Assembly (NCBI RefSeq): GCF_026586795.1 | Contig: NZ_JAPFGY010000020.1 | Span: 1-64,000 of the forward strand | Origin: Erythrobacter sp. WG | GTDB lineage: Bacteria > Pseudomonadota > Alphaproteobacteria > Sphingomonadales > Sphingomonadaceae | Direction of reading: 5' to 3' | Length of the DNA stretch: 64,000 bases | In this document: in pieces, positions 1 through 7,944 of the stretch | Layout of the letters: each line of letters begins with the position of its first letter | How positions within the stretch are numbered: the first letter of the stretch is position 1 | The notes under the pieces: generated by a model | Told to the model about the DNA's origin: nothing | Databases searched by the model: none | Seen by the model: the letters and a program-made list of their open reading frames with translations, nothing else | Translations under genes and position numbers: made by a program

Positions 1-1
1 G

Positions 2-361
2 GCGGTGCCGGTGGCGGCGGCGGCGCCGGCGGCAGCACCGGTGCTGGCGGCGCGTGGGGGCCTCGAGGCCCCGTTTGGTCCGGCCTTGACCCCTCGCAGC
101 CCCGGCGCAGCCCCGCTTCAGGGGGTGGTTGCGGCCAATGACACGGGGAGCGCGGGCAATGTTCCACGTGAAACACGCGTGATCCTGCGCGGGCTGCAAG
201 GGGGCGCGGCGGGCCCGCTGGCCGGCCCCGCGGCCTCGCGCACCCGGGGCCTCGGCACCCGCTTCCGCAGCGCCTCTTCGGGTGCGTCTTCCTCCTCTTC
301 CGCCGCCGCCGGGGCGGTGCCCGCAGCGCCCGCCGGGCCGCCTCCGGAGACCTATCGATGA
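2..361 (+). CDS. Type IV secretion VirB6/TrbL-like protein, C-terminal tail (5' end outside window)
   Basis: The frame is open to the left edge, so only the last ~119 residues are visible. They are low-complexity (Ala, Pro, Gly, Ser) with a basic stretch near residues 75-90. No conserved domain can be seen. The stop overlaps the virB9 start by the ATGA arrangement, so it is the upstream gene of the same operon. VirB6/TrbL inner-membrane channel proteins often end in such disordered tails and are encoded near virB9, hence the call; VirB8 or an unrelated protein is possible. A parS-like ParB site lies inside the coding sequence at 160-175. Confidence 0.45.
   Translation, partial: AVPVAAAAPAAAPVLAARGGLEAPFGPALTPRSPGAAPLQGVVAANDTGSAGNVPRETRVILRGLQGGAAGPLAGPAASRTRGLGTRFRSASSGASSSSSAAAGAVPAAPAGPPPETYR
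160..175. other. parS-like ParB binding site within coding sequence
   Basis: The 16 bases read TGTTCCACGTGAAACA, which fits the Bacillus-type parS consensus TGTTNCACGTGAAACA and differs by one base from the fully palindromic form found twice more in this window (24827 and 53361). It is read in frame as part of the VirB6-like tail (codons for N-V-P-R-E-T). ParB loads on parS and spreads to organise the origin region for segregation. Confidence 0.7.
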
Positions 362-1179
362 CCCGCGCCCTGTGGCTTGCCGGCCTTGCCCTGTGCCTCG
401 CGCCTGTATCAGGAGCGGCGGACAACCGGTTGCAAACGCTCGCCTATGATGCGGGCGCGGTGGTCCGAGTGGAGGGCCGGGTGAAGGTCCAGACGACGAT
501 CATGTTCGGCCCTGACGAGGTGATCGAGAATGTCGCGATCGGCGACAGCGCGGCCTGGCAGGTGCAGCCCAACAAGGCGCAGACGATCCTCTTCGTGAAG
601 CCGCTGGAGGTGGCGGCGCGGACCAACATGACGGTGGTGACCGACAAGCGCACCTATCTCTTCGATCTGGTGGCAAGCCCGAGGAATACGGCGCTGTACG
701 TGCTCAAGTTCCGCTATCCCGAGCTCGAGAAGGCTGCCGAGGAGGCGCGCCTCGCGGCGCTCGCCGAGGCCGAGGCGCAGGCCGCGCGGGCGGCCGCCGG
801 GTCGGCGGCGGGGGAGGGCGCGCCCGGTGCGTCGGGCGGTGCGGCGTCCGGCACCGATCCGGCCAAGCTCAACTTCGCCTGGGCGAGCGCGGGGACCGCC
901 GACCTGTTGCCGGTGCGCGCCTATGACGACGGGCAGGCGGTGTTCCTGACCTGGCCCGAGGGGGTGGCGGTGCCGGCGATCCTGGTCACCAACGAGGATG
1001 GCGAGGAGGGGCCGGTGAACTTCACCGTGCGCGGGGAGACGATCGTGATCGAGGGGGTGCCGCCCAGGCTGATCCTGCGCTCGGGGCGGGCGACGGCGAG
1101 CCTCGTCAACACTGCGCTCGGGGCGCCCTCGCTGCACAGCGCAGGGCTTGCCGCGCCGCGCGGGAAGGGCCGGAAGTGA
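358..1179 (+). CDS. virB9: Type IV secretion system protein VirB9 (TrbG/CagX family)
   Basis: 273 residues, normal for VirB9. It forms the outer-membrane ring of the T4SS core complex with VirB7 and VirB10. An N-terminal signal peptide is visible (residues 1 to about 21, ending at SGAAD). The N-terminal VirB9 domain shows the characteristic block around IGDSAAWQVQP followed by a beta-rich FVKPLEVAARTN stretch. A 40-residue Ala/Glu-rich linker near residues 125-165 precedes the C-terminal beta-sandwich domain. It starts on the ATGA overlap with the upstream gene and is followed 31 bases later by virB10, so the genes are probably one transcript. Confidence 0.88.
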   Translation: MTRALWLAGLALCLAPVSGAADNRLQTLAYDAGAVVRVEGRVKVQTTIMFGPDEVIENVAIGDSAAWQVQPNKAQTILFVKPLEVAARTNMTVVTDKRTYLFDLVASPRNTALYVLKFRYPELEKAAEEARLAALAEAEAQAARAAAGSAAGEGAPGASGGAASGTDPAKLNFAWASAGTADLLPVRAYDDGQAVFLTWPEGVAVPAILVTNEDGEEGPVNFTVRGETIVIEGVPPRLILRSGRATASLVNTALGAPSLHSAGLAAPRGKGRK

Positions 1180-1210
1180 TGCTGGGACAACGTCTTGTGG
1201 AGGAAAGCTG

Positions 1211-2365
1211 ATGCGGCTCGCGATGCGCCTGCCGGCGAAGAAGGGTGAGGGCGGCGAGGCCGGTGAGGCCGGTGTCGACCCGCGCACGCGTGAGAGCGCG
1301 GAGATCATCGACCTGGCGAGCCGCGCCGCCTTCCCGGTGGTGACCGAGCGCCGGGCGCGGGGCGAGGGGCTGCAGCTCGCCGCCGGGGTGGCGGTGGTCG
1401 GCCTGCTCGGCGCGGTGACCTTCTGGGCGATGAACGCCGCGCGCGTGCCCGCGCCGCAGACGATCGGCAATCCGGCGGTGAGCGCGCCGCAGGCCGGGGC
1501 CGCCGTGCCGGTGCCGGCGGGGCCCGTGCCTGCGCCCGAGCCGACCGGCGTGCCCGTGCCGCTCGCGCCGCAGGCCGATCCGGCGCCCGCGGCGGTCTAT
1601 GCGGTGAACCCTGGCAATGTGCCGGGCACGGCCGCCAATCCCTATGGCAGCCCGCAGTTGGTGTTCGATGCGAGCACCGCGCGCGGCATCCGCGCGGCCG
1701 AGGGTCCCGCGCCCGCGCCCGTGCCGGGTGCGCCGGGGGCGCCGGCCGGGAGCGGCGCGGCCGCGGCCTTCGCGAGCAGCATCGGCGGGGTCGGCGGCGC
1801 GCCCGCCCGGGCCCGCCCGATGCTCAATCCCGCCACCACCGTCACCGAGGGCACGCTGATCCCGGCGATCCTCGAGACCGCGATCAACACCGACGTGCCC
1901 GGGTATGTGCGCGCGGTGGTGAGCCAGGATGTCAGGAGCTTCGACGGCAAGCAGGTGCTGATCCCGCGCTCCTCGCGGCTCATCGGCCAGTACCAGGCGG
2001 GCGTGCAGCAGGGCCAGAAGCGCGCCTATGTGATCTGGACGCGGCTGATCCGCCCCGACGGCGTGTCGGTGGCGATCGCCTCGCCGGCGACCGCCTTCGA
2101 CGGCACCACAGGGCTCGCGGGCGACGTGAACTCGCACTTCTTCCAGCGCTTCGGCTCGGGACTGCTGCTCTCGGTGGTGGGAGGGCTCGGGGCGGTGGCG
2201 ACCGGCGGGATCGGCGGGGTGCTGGTCGCCGGCAGCGCGCAGAGCGCGGCCAATGCGGCGGTGCAGTCGAACGGCCAGATCAGCCCGACCATCCGGGTGC
2301 GCATGGGCGAGCCGATCCGGGTGTTCACCGCCCGCGACCTCGACTTCAGCGCGGCGGCGGGCTGA
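1211..2365 (+). CDS. virB10: Type IV secretion system protein VirB10 (TrbI family)
   Basis: 384 residues. VirB10 spans the periplasm and links inner-membrane energy components to the outer-membrane ring. Visible order: a short cytoplasmic N-terminus, one membrane segment at about residues 54-74, a long Pro/Ala-rich periplasmic linker (about 80-200), and a C-terminal TrbI beta-barrel domain recognisable by LIPAILETAINTD, then VLIPRSSRLIGQY and the antenna-like FFQRFGSGLLLSVVGG helix. The ATG at 1211 is chosen because GGAGGAAAG lies just upstream; an upstream GTG in frame at 1148 would overlap virB9 heavily. virB11 follows after 7 bases. Confidence 0.9.
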   Translation: MRLAMRLPAKKGEGGEAGEAGVDPRTRESAEIIDLASRAAFPVVTERRARGEGLQLAAGVAVVGLLGAVTFWAMNAARVPAPQTIGNPAVSAPQAGAAVPVPAGPVPAPEPTGVPVPLAPQADPAPAAVYAVNPGNVPGTAANPYGSPQLVFDASTARGIRAAEGPAPAPVPGAPGAPAGSGAAAAFASSIGGVGGAPARARPMLNPATTVTEGTLIPAILETAINTDVPGYVRAVVSQDVRSFDGKQVLIPRSSRLIGQYQAGVQQGQKRAYVIWTRLIRPDGVSVAIASPATAFDGTTGLAGDVNSHFFQRFGSGLLLSVVGGLGAVATGGIGGVLVAGSAQSAANAAVQSNGQISPTIRVRMGEPIRVFTARDLDFSAAAG

Positions 2366-2372
2366 GCGGCGG

Positions 2373-3410
2373 ATGAGCGCGGACATCCACCGCCTGGCGG
2401 CGGAGGAGGGCGGATCCGTGCCGCTCCCCTCCGAGCGCCCCGTGGAGCGTTCCGTCTATCTCGACGCCTACCTCGCGCCGTTCCGCCGCTGGCTCGAGCG
2501 CGACACGGTGACCGAGATCATGGTCAACCGCCCCGGCGAGGTGTGGATCGAGGATGCCGCCCAGCCGGGGATGCAGCGCATCCTCGCCCCCGAGATCGAC
2601 GACCGCCTGGTGCAGCGCCTCGCCGAGCAGGTCGCACGGGTCAGCCACCAGGGCATCAACCGCGAACACCCGCTGCTCGGCGCGACGCTCCCCGATGCGG
2701 GCGGCAGCGGCACCGCGCGCGTGCAGTTCTGCGGCCCGCCCGCCGCGCGGCGGCACTGGGTGATGGCGATCCGCCGCCACCGCCGCCTCGACCTGCCGCT
2801 CGATGCCTACGACACCGGCCCGCTGGTCCCCGCCGCGCCGCTCGCCATGCCCGACCCGCACGAGGCGCCGATCGCCTTCCTGCGCGCCGCGATCCGCGCA
2901 AGGGCCACGATCCTCATCTCCGGCGGCACCAGCACCGGCAAGACCACCTTCTTGAATGCCATGCTCGGCGAGATCCCCGCCCACGAGCGCGTGGTGCTGG
3001 TCGAGGACACCCCCGAACTCAAGCTCCCCGGCGCCAACGGCCTCGGCCTCGTCGCGGTCAAGGGCGACCTGGGCGAGGCCCGGGTCACCGCCAACGAACT
3101 CCTCCAGGCCGCCCTGCGCCTGCGCCCCGACCGCATCGTATTGGGCGAACTGCGCGGAGCCGAAAGCGTCAGCTTCCTGCGCGCCATCAACACCGGTCAC
3201 CCCGGCAGCTTCTCCACCATCCACGCCAACTCCCCCGAAAGCGCACTCGAACAACTCGCCCTCATGGTCATGCAAACCGGCATCGGCCTCACCAGACACG
3301 ACACCATCCAATACGCCGCAAACGTCATCGACATCATCGTCCAACTCGGCCGAAACAACCAAGGACAACGATCCATCACCAACATCACTCAAACCAAAAA
3401 TATCGCGTGA
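2373..3410 (+). CDS. virB11: Type IV secretion ATPase VirB11
   Basis: 345 residues, the usual size for this hexameric traffic ATPase, which powers pilus assembly and substrate transfer at the inner membrane. Walker A is GGTSTGKT at residues 184-191, Walker B is RPDRIVLGELRG, and the His box is TGHPGSFSTIHAN. The ATG at 2373 lies 7 bases after virB10; a longer in-frame extension upstream would run through virB10 and is rejected. The last 200 bases are unusually rich in A and C on the coding strand, unlike the G-rich virB9 and virB10. No relaxase or coupling protein follows, so this looks like the end of the secretion operon. Confidence 0.93.
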   Translation: MSADIHRLAAEEGGSVPLPSERPVERSVYLDAYLAPFRRWLERDTVTEIMVNRPGEVWIEDAAQPGMQRILAPEIDDRLVQRLAEQVARVSHQGINREHPLLGATLPDAGGSGTARVQFCGPPAARRHWVMAIRRHRRLDLPLDAYDTGPLVPAAPLAMPDPHEAPIAFLRAAIRARATILISGGTSTGKTTFLNAMLGEIPAHERVVLVEDTPELKLPGANGLGLVAVKGDLGEARVTANELLQAALRLRPDRIVLGELRGAESVSFLRAINTGHPGSFSTIHANSPESALEQLALMVMQTGIGLTRHDTIQYAANVIDIIVQLGRNNQGQRSITNITQTKNIA

Positions 3411-3567
3411 GACGAGCCAGGGCGACGTCGAGGCTCGGCCTGGTGCGGGACAACGCTGCCAAGGCCCGCAATCGGAGCAGGCTTTGCGCCGCCCCCTGCA
3501 ATCGCAGGCTTGCGCTTTGCGGTGACACGTCAGATGCAGGCGCCATCTCCAACGGGAATCAGACAGT

Positions 3568-4620
3568 TTGACGATTCATGTAAGGCCTGACCGGCAGCGC
3601 GCCGCGGCTGCCGACGCTGCGGTGCTCGACCCGCGCAGCCTCGTGTCTGCGCTGCGTCCCTTCACCAAGGTGAACACCGGGAGAAGCATCGGCGAGCTGG
3701 CAGTGACGCTTGTCCCGTTCTTCGCGCTCGTCCTCGCGATGCTCGTTGCGGTCAGTTCGGGATACGTCCTTGCTCTGGTGCTCGTGCCGGTTGCCGGGCT
3801 GCTGTTGCTGCGGACCTTCATCATCCAGCACGATTGCGGTCACGGCGCGTTCCTTGGCACGCGCACCGGCAACGATGCGCTCGGCCGCGCTCTGGGTGTC
3901 CTGACTTTCACCCCCTACGACTGCTGGCGCCGATCGCATGCGCTGCATCATGCGACCACCGGCAATCTCGACGCACGCGGCTTCGGCGATGTCGACACCC
4001 TGACGGTCCGCGAGTTCCGATCGCGTGGGCCGGTGCGGCGCGTGCTGTACCGCATCTATCGCCACCCGATCTTCCTTTTCGGGTTCGGCCCAGCCTACCT
4101 GTTCGTGCTGCGGCACCGGCTGCCGATCGGGCTGATGCGCGAAGGCAAGCGCTACTGGATCAGCGCGCTGGCGACCAATCTGGCGACGGGCGGCGTCCTG
4201 GCCGGGCTGATGGTCCTGTTCGGCATCGCTGCCACTGTGCTGGTTGTCGTCCCCACCCTGCTGTTTGCGGCGACGACCGGGGTGTGGCTGTTCTACGTCC
4301 AGCACCAGTTCGAACGCGCCCATTGGAACGGCGGCGAGGAATGGTCGTTCCACGAGGCCGCCTTGCATGGCAGCTCGCACCTCGACCTGCCGCAACCGCT
4401 GCGCTGGTTCACCGGGAACATCGGCATCCACCATGTGCACCACCTCGCCAGCCGCATCCCGTTCTACCGCCTGCCGGATGTCCTGGCGGCCTACCCGCAG
4501 CTGCGCGATCTCAATCGCCTGACGATCGGCGCGACCTTCAAGCCGATGACCCTCGCCCTGTGGGACGAGGACCAGCGCAGGCTGGTCTCCTTCCGGAAGG
4601 CCATCGGCACGTCATCCTGA
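3568..4620 (+). CDS. Membrane fatty acid desaturase (acyl-lipid omega-6/delta-12 type)
   Basis: 350 residues. Di-iron membrane desaturases insert a double bond in acyl chains of membrane lipids. The three histidine boxes are clear: HDCGH at residues 88-92, HALHH at 124-128 and HHVHH at 288-292. Hydrophobic segments lie between boxes one and two (none long), around residues 45-80 and around 190-245. TTG at 3568 is the first start after an in-frame stop at 3523; no good ribosome site is seen, so the start is tentative. It stands alone between the T4SS operon and an ABC-F gene. Substrate position cannot be told from sequence. Confidence 0.85.
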   Translation: MTIHVRPDRQRAAAADAAVLDPRSLVSALRPFTKVNTGRSIGELAVTLVPFFALVLAMLVAVSSGYVLALVLVPVAGLLLLRTFIIQHDCGHGAFLGTRTGNDALGRALGVLTFTPYDCWRRSHALHHATTGNLDARGFGDVDTLTVREFRSRGPVRRVLYRIYRHPIFLFGFGPAYLFVLRHRLPIGLMREGKRYWISALATNLATGGVLAGLMVLFGIAATVLVVVPTLLFAATTGVWLFYVQHQFERAHWNGGEEWSFHEAALHGSSHLDLPQPLRWFTGNIGIHHVHHLASRIPFYRLPDVLAAYPQLRDLNRLTIGATFKPMTLALWDEDQRRLVSFRKAIGTSS

Positions 4621-4697
4621 CCCGGCCGCGGCTTCTTCGGCCCTGGGGGAAGGGATTTCCTTTGGGGACGAGGGCATAGGATGCTACGGGCGCGCCC

Positions 4698-6563
4698 ATG
4701 CTCACCATCGACAACGTCACGGTCCGGCTCGGCGGCCGGCCCATCCTCGAGCGCGCCAGCGCGACCGTGCCGGTGGGCGCCCGCGTCGGCCTGATCGGCC
4801 GCAACGGCGCGGGCAAGTCGACGCTGATGAAGGCGCTGATCGGCGAGATCGAGCCCGACGACGGGGAGATTTCCAAGCCCTCGCGCGCGCGCATCGGCTA
4901 TATCGCGCAGGAAGCCCCGCATGGCTCGATGACCCCCGAGGAGGTCGTGCTCGCCTCCGCGACCGAACGTGCGGCGCTGCTCGCGGAGCTCGAGACCTGC
5001 ACCGACATGGACCGGATGGGCGACGTTCACGAGCGCCTGCTCGCGATCGACGCCTACTCCGCCCCGGCACGCGCGGCGAAGATCCTCTCCGGTCTCGGCT
5101 TCGACGAAGCCATGCAGCAGCGCCCCGTCGACAGCTTCTCGGGCGGATGGAAGATGCGCATCGCCCTGGCCGCCCTGCTGTTTTCCGAGCCCGACATCCT
5201 GCTGCTCGACGAGCCTTCGAACCACCTCGACCTCGAAGCGACGCTATGGCTCGAGAACTTCCTCAAGTCCTACCCCGCCACGCTGGTCGTCATCAGCCAC
5301 GAACGCGATCTGCTCAACAAGGTGGTGGATCACATCCTGCACCTGCAGGGCGGGCAGCTGACGCTTTATCCGGGCGGCTACGATGCCTTCGAGAAGCAGC
5401 GTGCGGAACGTGCCGCGCAGCTGGCCGCGGCCAAGGCCTCGCAGGAGGCGCAGGCCGCGCGGCTCAGGGATTACATCGCCCGCAACTCCGCCCGCGCCTC
5501 GACCGCCAAGCAGGCGCAGTCGCGCGCCAAGATGCTCGCCAGGATGCAGCCGATCGCGGCGCTGATGGAAGACCCGTCGCTCAGCTTCGATTTCCCCGAT
5601 CCGGCCGCGATGAAATCGCCGATGATCACGCTCGAACAGGCGGCGGTCGGTTATGGCGCGGCGCCGCCGATCCTCAAGCGGCTGAACTTCCGCATCGAGG
5701 CCGACGACCGCATCGCCTTGCTGGGGCGCAATGGCAACGGCAAGACCACGCTCGCCCGCCTCCTCGCTGCGCAACTCTCCCCCGCCGAGGGCGCGGTGAA
5801 CGCGCCGGGCAAGCTGAAGGTCGGCTACTTTACCCAGTACCAGGTGGAGGAGCTGGCGGGGGAGGACACCCCGCTCGATCTCATGAACCGCGCGATGGAG
5901 GGGCTTTCGCAGAGTGCGGTGCGCGCGCAGCTGGGGCGCTTCGGCTTTTCGGGCCCGCGCGCCCAGCAGCGGGTCGACAAGCTGTCGGGCGGCGAGCGCG
6001 CGCGGCTCGCGCTGGCGCTCATCACCCGCGACGCGCCGCATCTCCTGATCCTCGACGAGCCGACCAACCACCTCGACGTCGACGCGCGCGAGGCGCTGAT
6101 CCAGGCGCTCAACAGCTACACCGGGGCGGTGATCCTGATCAGCCACGATCGCCACATGGTCGAACTGACCGCGGACCGCCTGTTCCTCGTCGATGGCGGG
6201 ACGGCGCGCGAATATGACGGCAGCATGGATGACTACATCGACTTCATTCTCGGGCGGAGCCCGTCGAAGGGCCAGCGCGGTGGCGATGCGCGAGGCGGCA
6301 GCAAGGCCGGTGCCGCTGGCGCTGGCGACTGGCGCGCAGCGCAGGCCGCTTTCGGCAAGGCGGAAAGCGCCATCGCCCGGCTGACGTCCGAACTGGAGCG
6401 TCTGGATCAGGCGATCCTCGCCTGCGGAAGCGCGGCGGGCGACAAGGGAACGAAGATGCAAAGCTTGCTTACCGAGCGCGCCGCGGCCGCTGCCGCCCTC
6501 GCCGAGGCGGAGGAGACGTGGCTCGCCGCCGGAGCGCTCCTGGAGGCCGAACAGGCCGCCTGA
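4698..6563 (+). CDS. ABC-F family ATPase (YheS/Uup-like ribosome-associated)
   Basis: 621 residues with two ATP-binding cassettes and no membrane segment, the mark of ABC-F proteins that bind the ribosomal E site and affect translation. Cassette one: Walker A GRNGAGKST (34-42), signature SGGWKMRIALA, Walker B LLLDEPSNHLD. Cassette two: Walker A GRNGNGKTT (343-351), signature LSGGERARLAL, Walker B LILDEPTNHLD. Between them is the basic P-site tRNA-interaction linker, with many Ala, Gln and Arg residues. The C-terminal ~90 residues are a predicted coiled coil, as in Uup and YheS. It could equally be labelled Uup; the exact subfamily is uncertain. Confidence 0.9.
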   Translation: MLTIDNVTVRLGGRPILERASATVPVGARVGLIGRNGAGKSTLMKALIGEIEPDDGEISKPSRARIGYIAQEAPHGSMTPEEVVLASATERAALLAELETCTDMDRMGDVHERLLAIDAYSAPARAAKILSGLGFDEAMQQRPVDSFSGGWKMRIALAALLFSEPDILLLDEPSNHLDLEATLWLENFLKSYPATLVVISHERDLLNKVVDHILHLQGGQLTLYPGGYDAFEKQRAERAAQLAAAKASQEAQAARLRDYIARNSARASTAKQAQSRAKMLARMQPIAALMEDPSLSFDFPDPAAMKSPMITLEQAAVGYGAAPPILKRLNFRIEADDRIALLGRNGNGKTTLARLLAAQLSPAEGAVNAPGKLKVGYFTQYQVEELAGEDTPLDLMNRAMEGLSQSAVRAQLGRFGFSGPRAQQRVDKLSGGERARLALALITRDAPHLLILDEPTNHLDVDAREALIQALNSYTGAVILISHDRHMVELTADRLFLVDGGTAREYDGSMDDYIDFILGRSPSKGQRGGDARGGSKAGAAGAGDWRAAQAAFGKAESAIARLTSELERLDQAILACGSAAGDKGTKMQSLLTERAAAAAALAEAEETWLAAGALLEAEQAA

Positions 6564-6673
6564 GCATGAAAGGCCCGGCATGGATGCCAGGTTCGTGCCG
6601 CAGTCGTCCGCAGATCAGTCTCCGTCCCGCCGGTCAGGACCGGAGAGGACGGCGCGGCGCCAAGAACCGAAAT

Positions 6674-6750
6674 TGGTCGGGGAGAGAGGATTCGAACCTC
6701 CGGCCCCTGCCTCCCGAAGACAGTGCTCTACCAGGCTGAGCTACTCCCCG
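6674..6750 (-). tRNA. tRNA-Pro (CGG)
   Basis: On the minus strand the molecule starts CGGGGAG and ends CTCCCCG-A-CCA, a perfect 7-bp acceptor with encoded CCA. The D arm (GCTC...GAGC), anticodon stem CTGTC/GGCAG and T arm with TTCGAAT are all present. The seven-base anticodon loop is TTCGGGA, giving anticodon CGG. 77 bases. Confidence 0.95.
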
Positions 6751-6861
6751 ACCGTGTCGGCTCCGCGGGGTCAGATGTCCCTGCGGATCGAGGCAAGGCG
6801 CGCCCTATAGGCAGACCCGCAGCGGGTGGCAAGCGGGCAAATGCGCGCTATGGTCGAAGCC

Positions 6862-7830
6862 ATGAACCCCCGCACGAATCCGCTTGCCGCCGCCACGCCT
6901 CCCCACCCCGAACAGCAATATCTCGACCTGATGCGGCAGGTCTGGGAGACGGGCTCCGAGCGGATCGACCGCACCGGCGTGGGCACGCGCTCGATCGCGG
7001 GCGCGATGCTGCGATTCGACCTTGGCGGCGGGGCCATGCCGCTGCTCACCACCAAGCGCGTCTACTGGAAGACCGCGACGCGCGAGCTGCTGTGGTTCCT
7101 GACCGGCGAGACCAATATCCGCCCGCTGGTGCTGCAGGGGGTGAAGATCTGGAACGAATGGCCCCACGCGCGCTACGTGCGCGAGACGAGCGATGCGATC
7201 AGCCTCGATGATTTCGTCGCCCGCATCGCCCAGGACGAAGCCTTCGCGCGGCGCTGGGGCGATCTGGGGCCGGTCTATGGCAAGCAGTGGACCAGCTGGC
7301 CGACCTACCGCTATCGCCCCGACGGGCTCTACGAGAAAGGCGAGGGGATCAACCAGGTCGCCGCTGTCGTTGAATCGCTGCGCACTAGCCCCGGCAGCCG
7401 CCGCCACATCATCGAGGGCTGGAATGTCGCCGAGCTCGACCGGATGGCCCTGCCGCCGTGCCACAAGACCTACCAGTTCCATGTCGCGGGCGAGGGTGAG
7501 GAGGCGCGCCTCAACTGCCTCCTCTACCAGCGCAGCTGCGACGTCGCGCTCGGCCTTCCGTTCAACCTGTGGTCGGCGGCGCTTCTCACCCGGATGATCG
7601 CGCAGCAGGTGGGGATGGAGCCGGGCGAGCTGGTGTGGATGGGCGGGGACGTCCACCTCTACCTCAACCATGCCCATCTGATCGAGGAACAGCTGCGCCG
7701 GCAGCCGCAGGGCCATCCGCGGCTCGCCATCACGAGGCTGCCCGAAACAATTTTCGGATATACGATCGAGGATTTCGTGGTGCATGATTACGCACCGCAG
7801 CCCCCGATCAGCGCCCCCGTTGCGGTATGA
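6862..7830 (+). CDS. thyA: Thymidylate synthase
   Basis: Makes dTMP from dUMP with methylene-THF as methyl donor. 322 residues from this start; this is the longer form with an extra ~50 residues before the active site, as in Lactobacillus casei rather than E. coli. The nucleophile is the Cys in LPPCHKTYQF (about residue 200). RSCDVALGLPFN, the dUMP-binding block, and the conserved WMGGDVHLY are present. In-frame ATG or GTG codons at 6826 and 6841 would add 7-12 residues; no clear ribosome site decides between them. tRNA-Pro diverges upstream. Confidence 0.95.
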   Translation: MNPRTNPLAAATPPHPEQQYLDLMRQVWETGSERIDRTGVGTRSIAGAMLRFDLGGGAMPLLTTKRVYWKTATRELLWFLTGETNIRPLVLQGVKIWNEWPHARYVRETSDAISLDDFVARIAQDEAFARRWGDLGPVYGKQWTSWPTYRYRPDGLYEKGEGINQVAAVVESLRTSPGSRRHIIEGWNVAELDRMALPPCHKTYQFHVAGEGEEARLNCLLYQRSCDVALGLPFNLWSAALLTRMIAQQVGMEPGELVWMGGDVHLYLNHAHLIEEQLRRQPQGHPRLAITRLPETIFGYTIEDFVVHDYAPQPPISAPVAV

Positions 7831-7850
7831 TGGCTTGGCCCTCACCGTGC

Positions 7851-7879
7851 TTGACCGCTTTCGGGCGGTGAAATAAAAA
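7851..7879 (+). promoter_or_regulatory. Sigma-70-type promoter of the branched-chain dehydrogenase operon
   Basis: TTGACC at 7851-7856 and TAAAAA at 7874-7879 are separated by 17 bases, an ideal spacing. It lies 65-90 bases before the E1 alpha start. The spacer holds a short inverted repeat (ACCGC...GCGGT) and an ATACGTAT palindrome follows, either of which might be an operator. No known operator is recognised. Confidence 0.5.
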
Positions 7880-7944
7880 TACGTATACAAGCAATGATCG
7901 CACCCGCACCTCGCGGCCCTGCGAGCACGGGAGAGCGCGAGCCC

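Noticed and set aside
409-1470. Long minus-strand open frames across virB9 and virB10 (and similar ones across aceA, prsK and pstC)
   Set aside because: GC-rich codon bias on the true strand leaves the antisense frame open. The translations are Arg/His/Gly-rich and show no domain.
1-3410. Window as part of a plasmid because of the T4SS genes
   Set aside because: The rest of the window holds core chromosomal genes (gap, pgk, efp, recJ, tRNAs) and no replication or relaxase gene. A chromosomal T4SS island is more likely, though an integrated element cannot be excluded.
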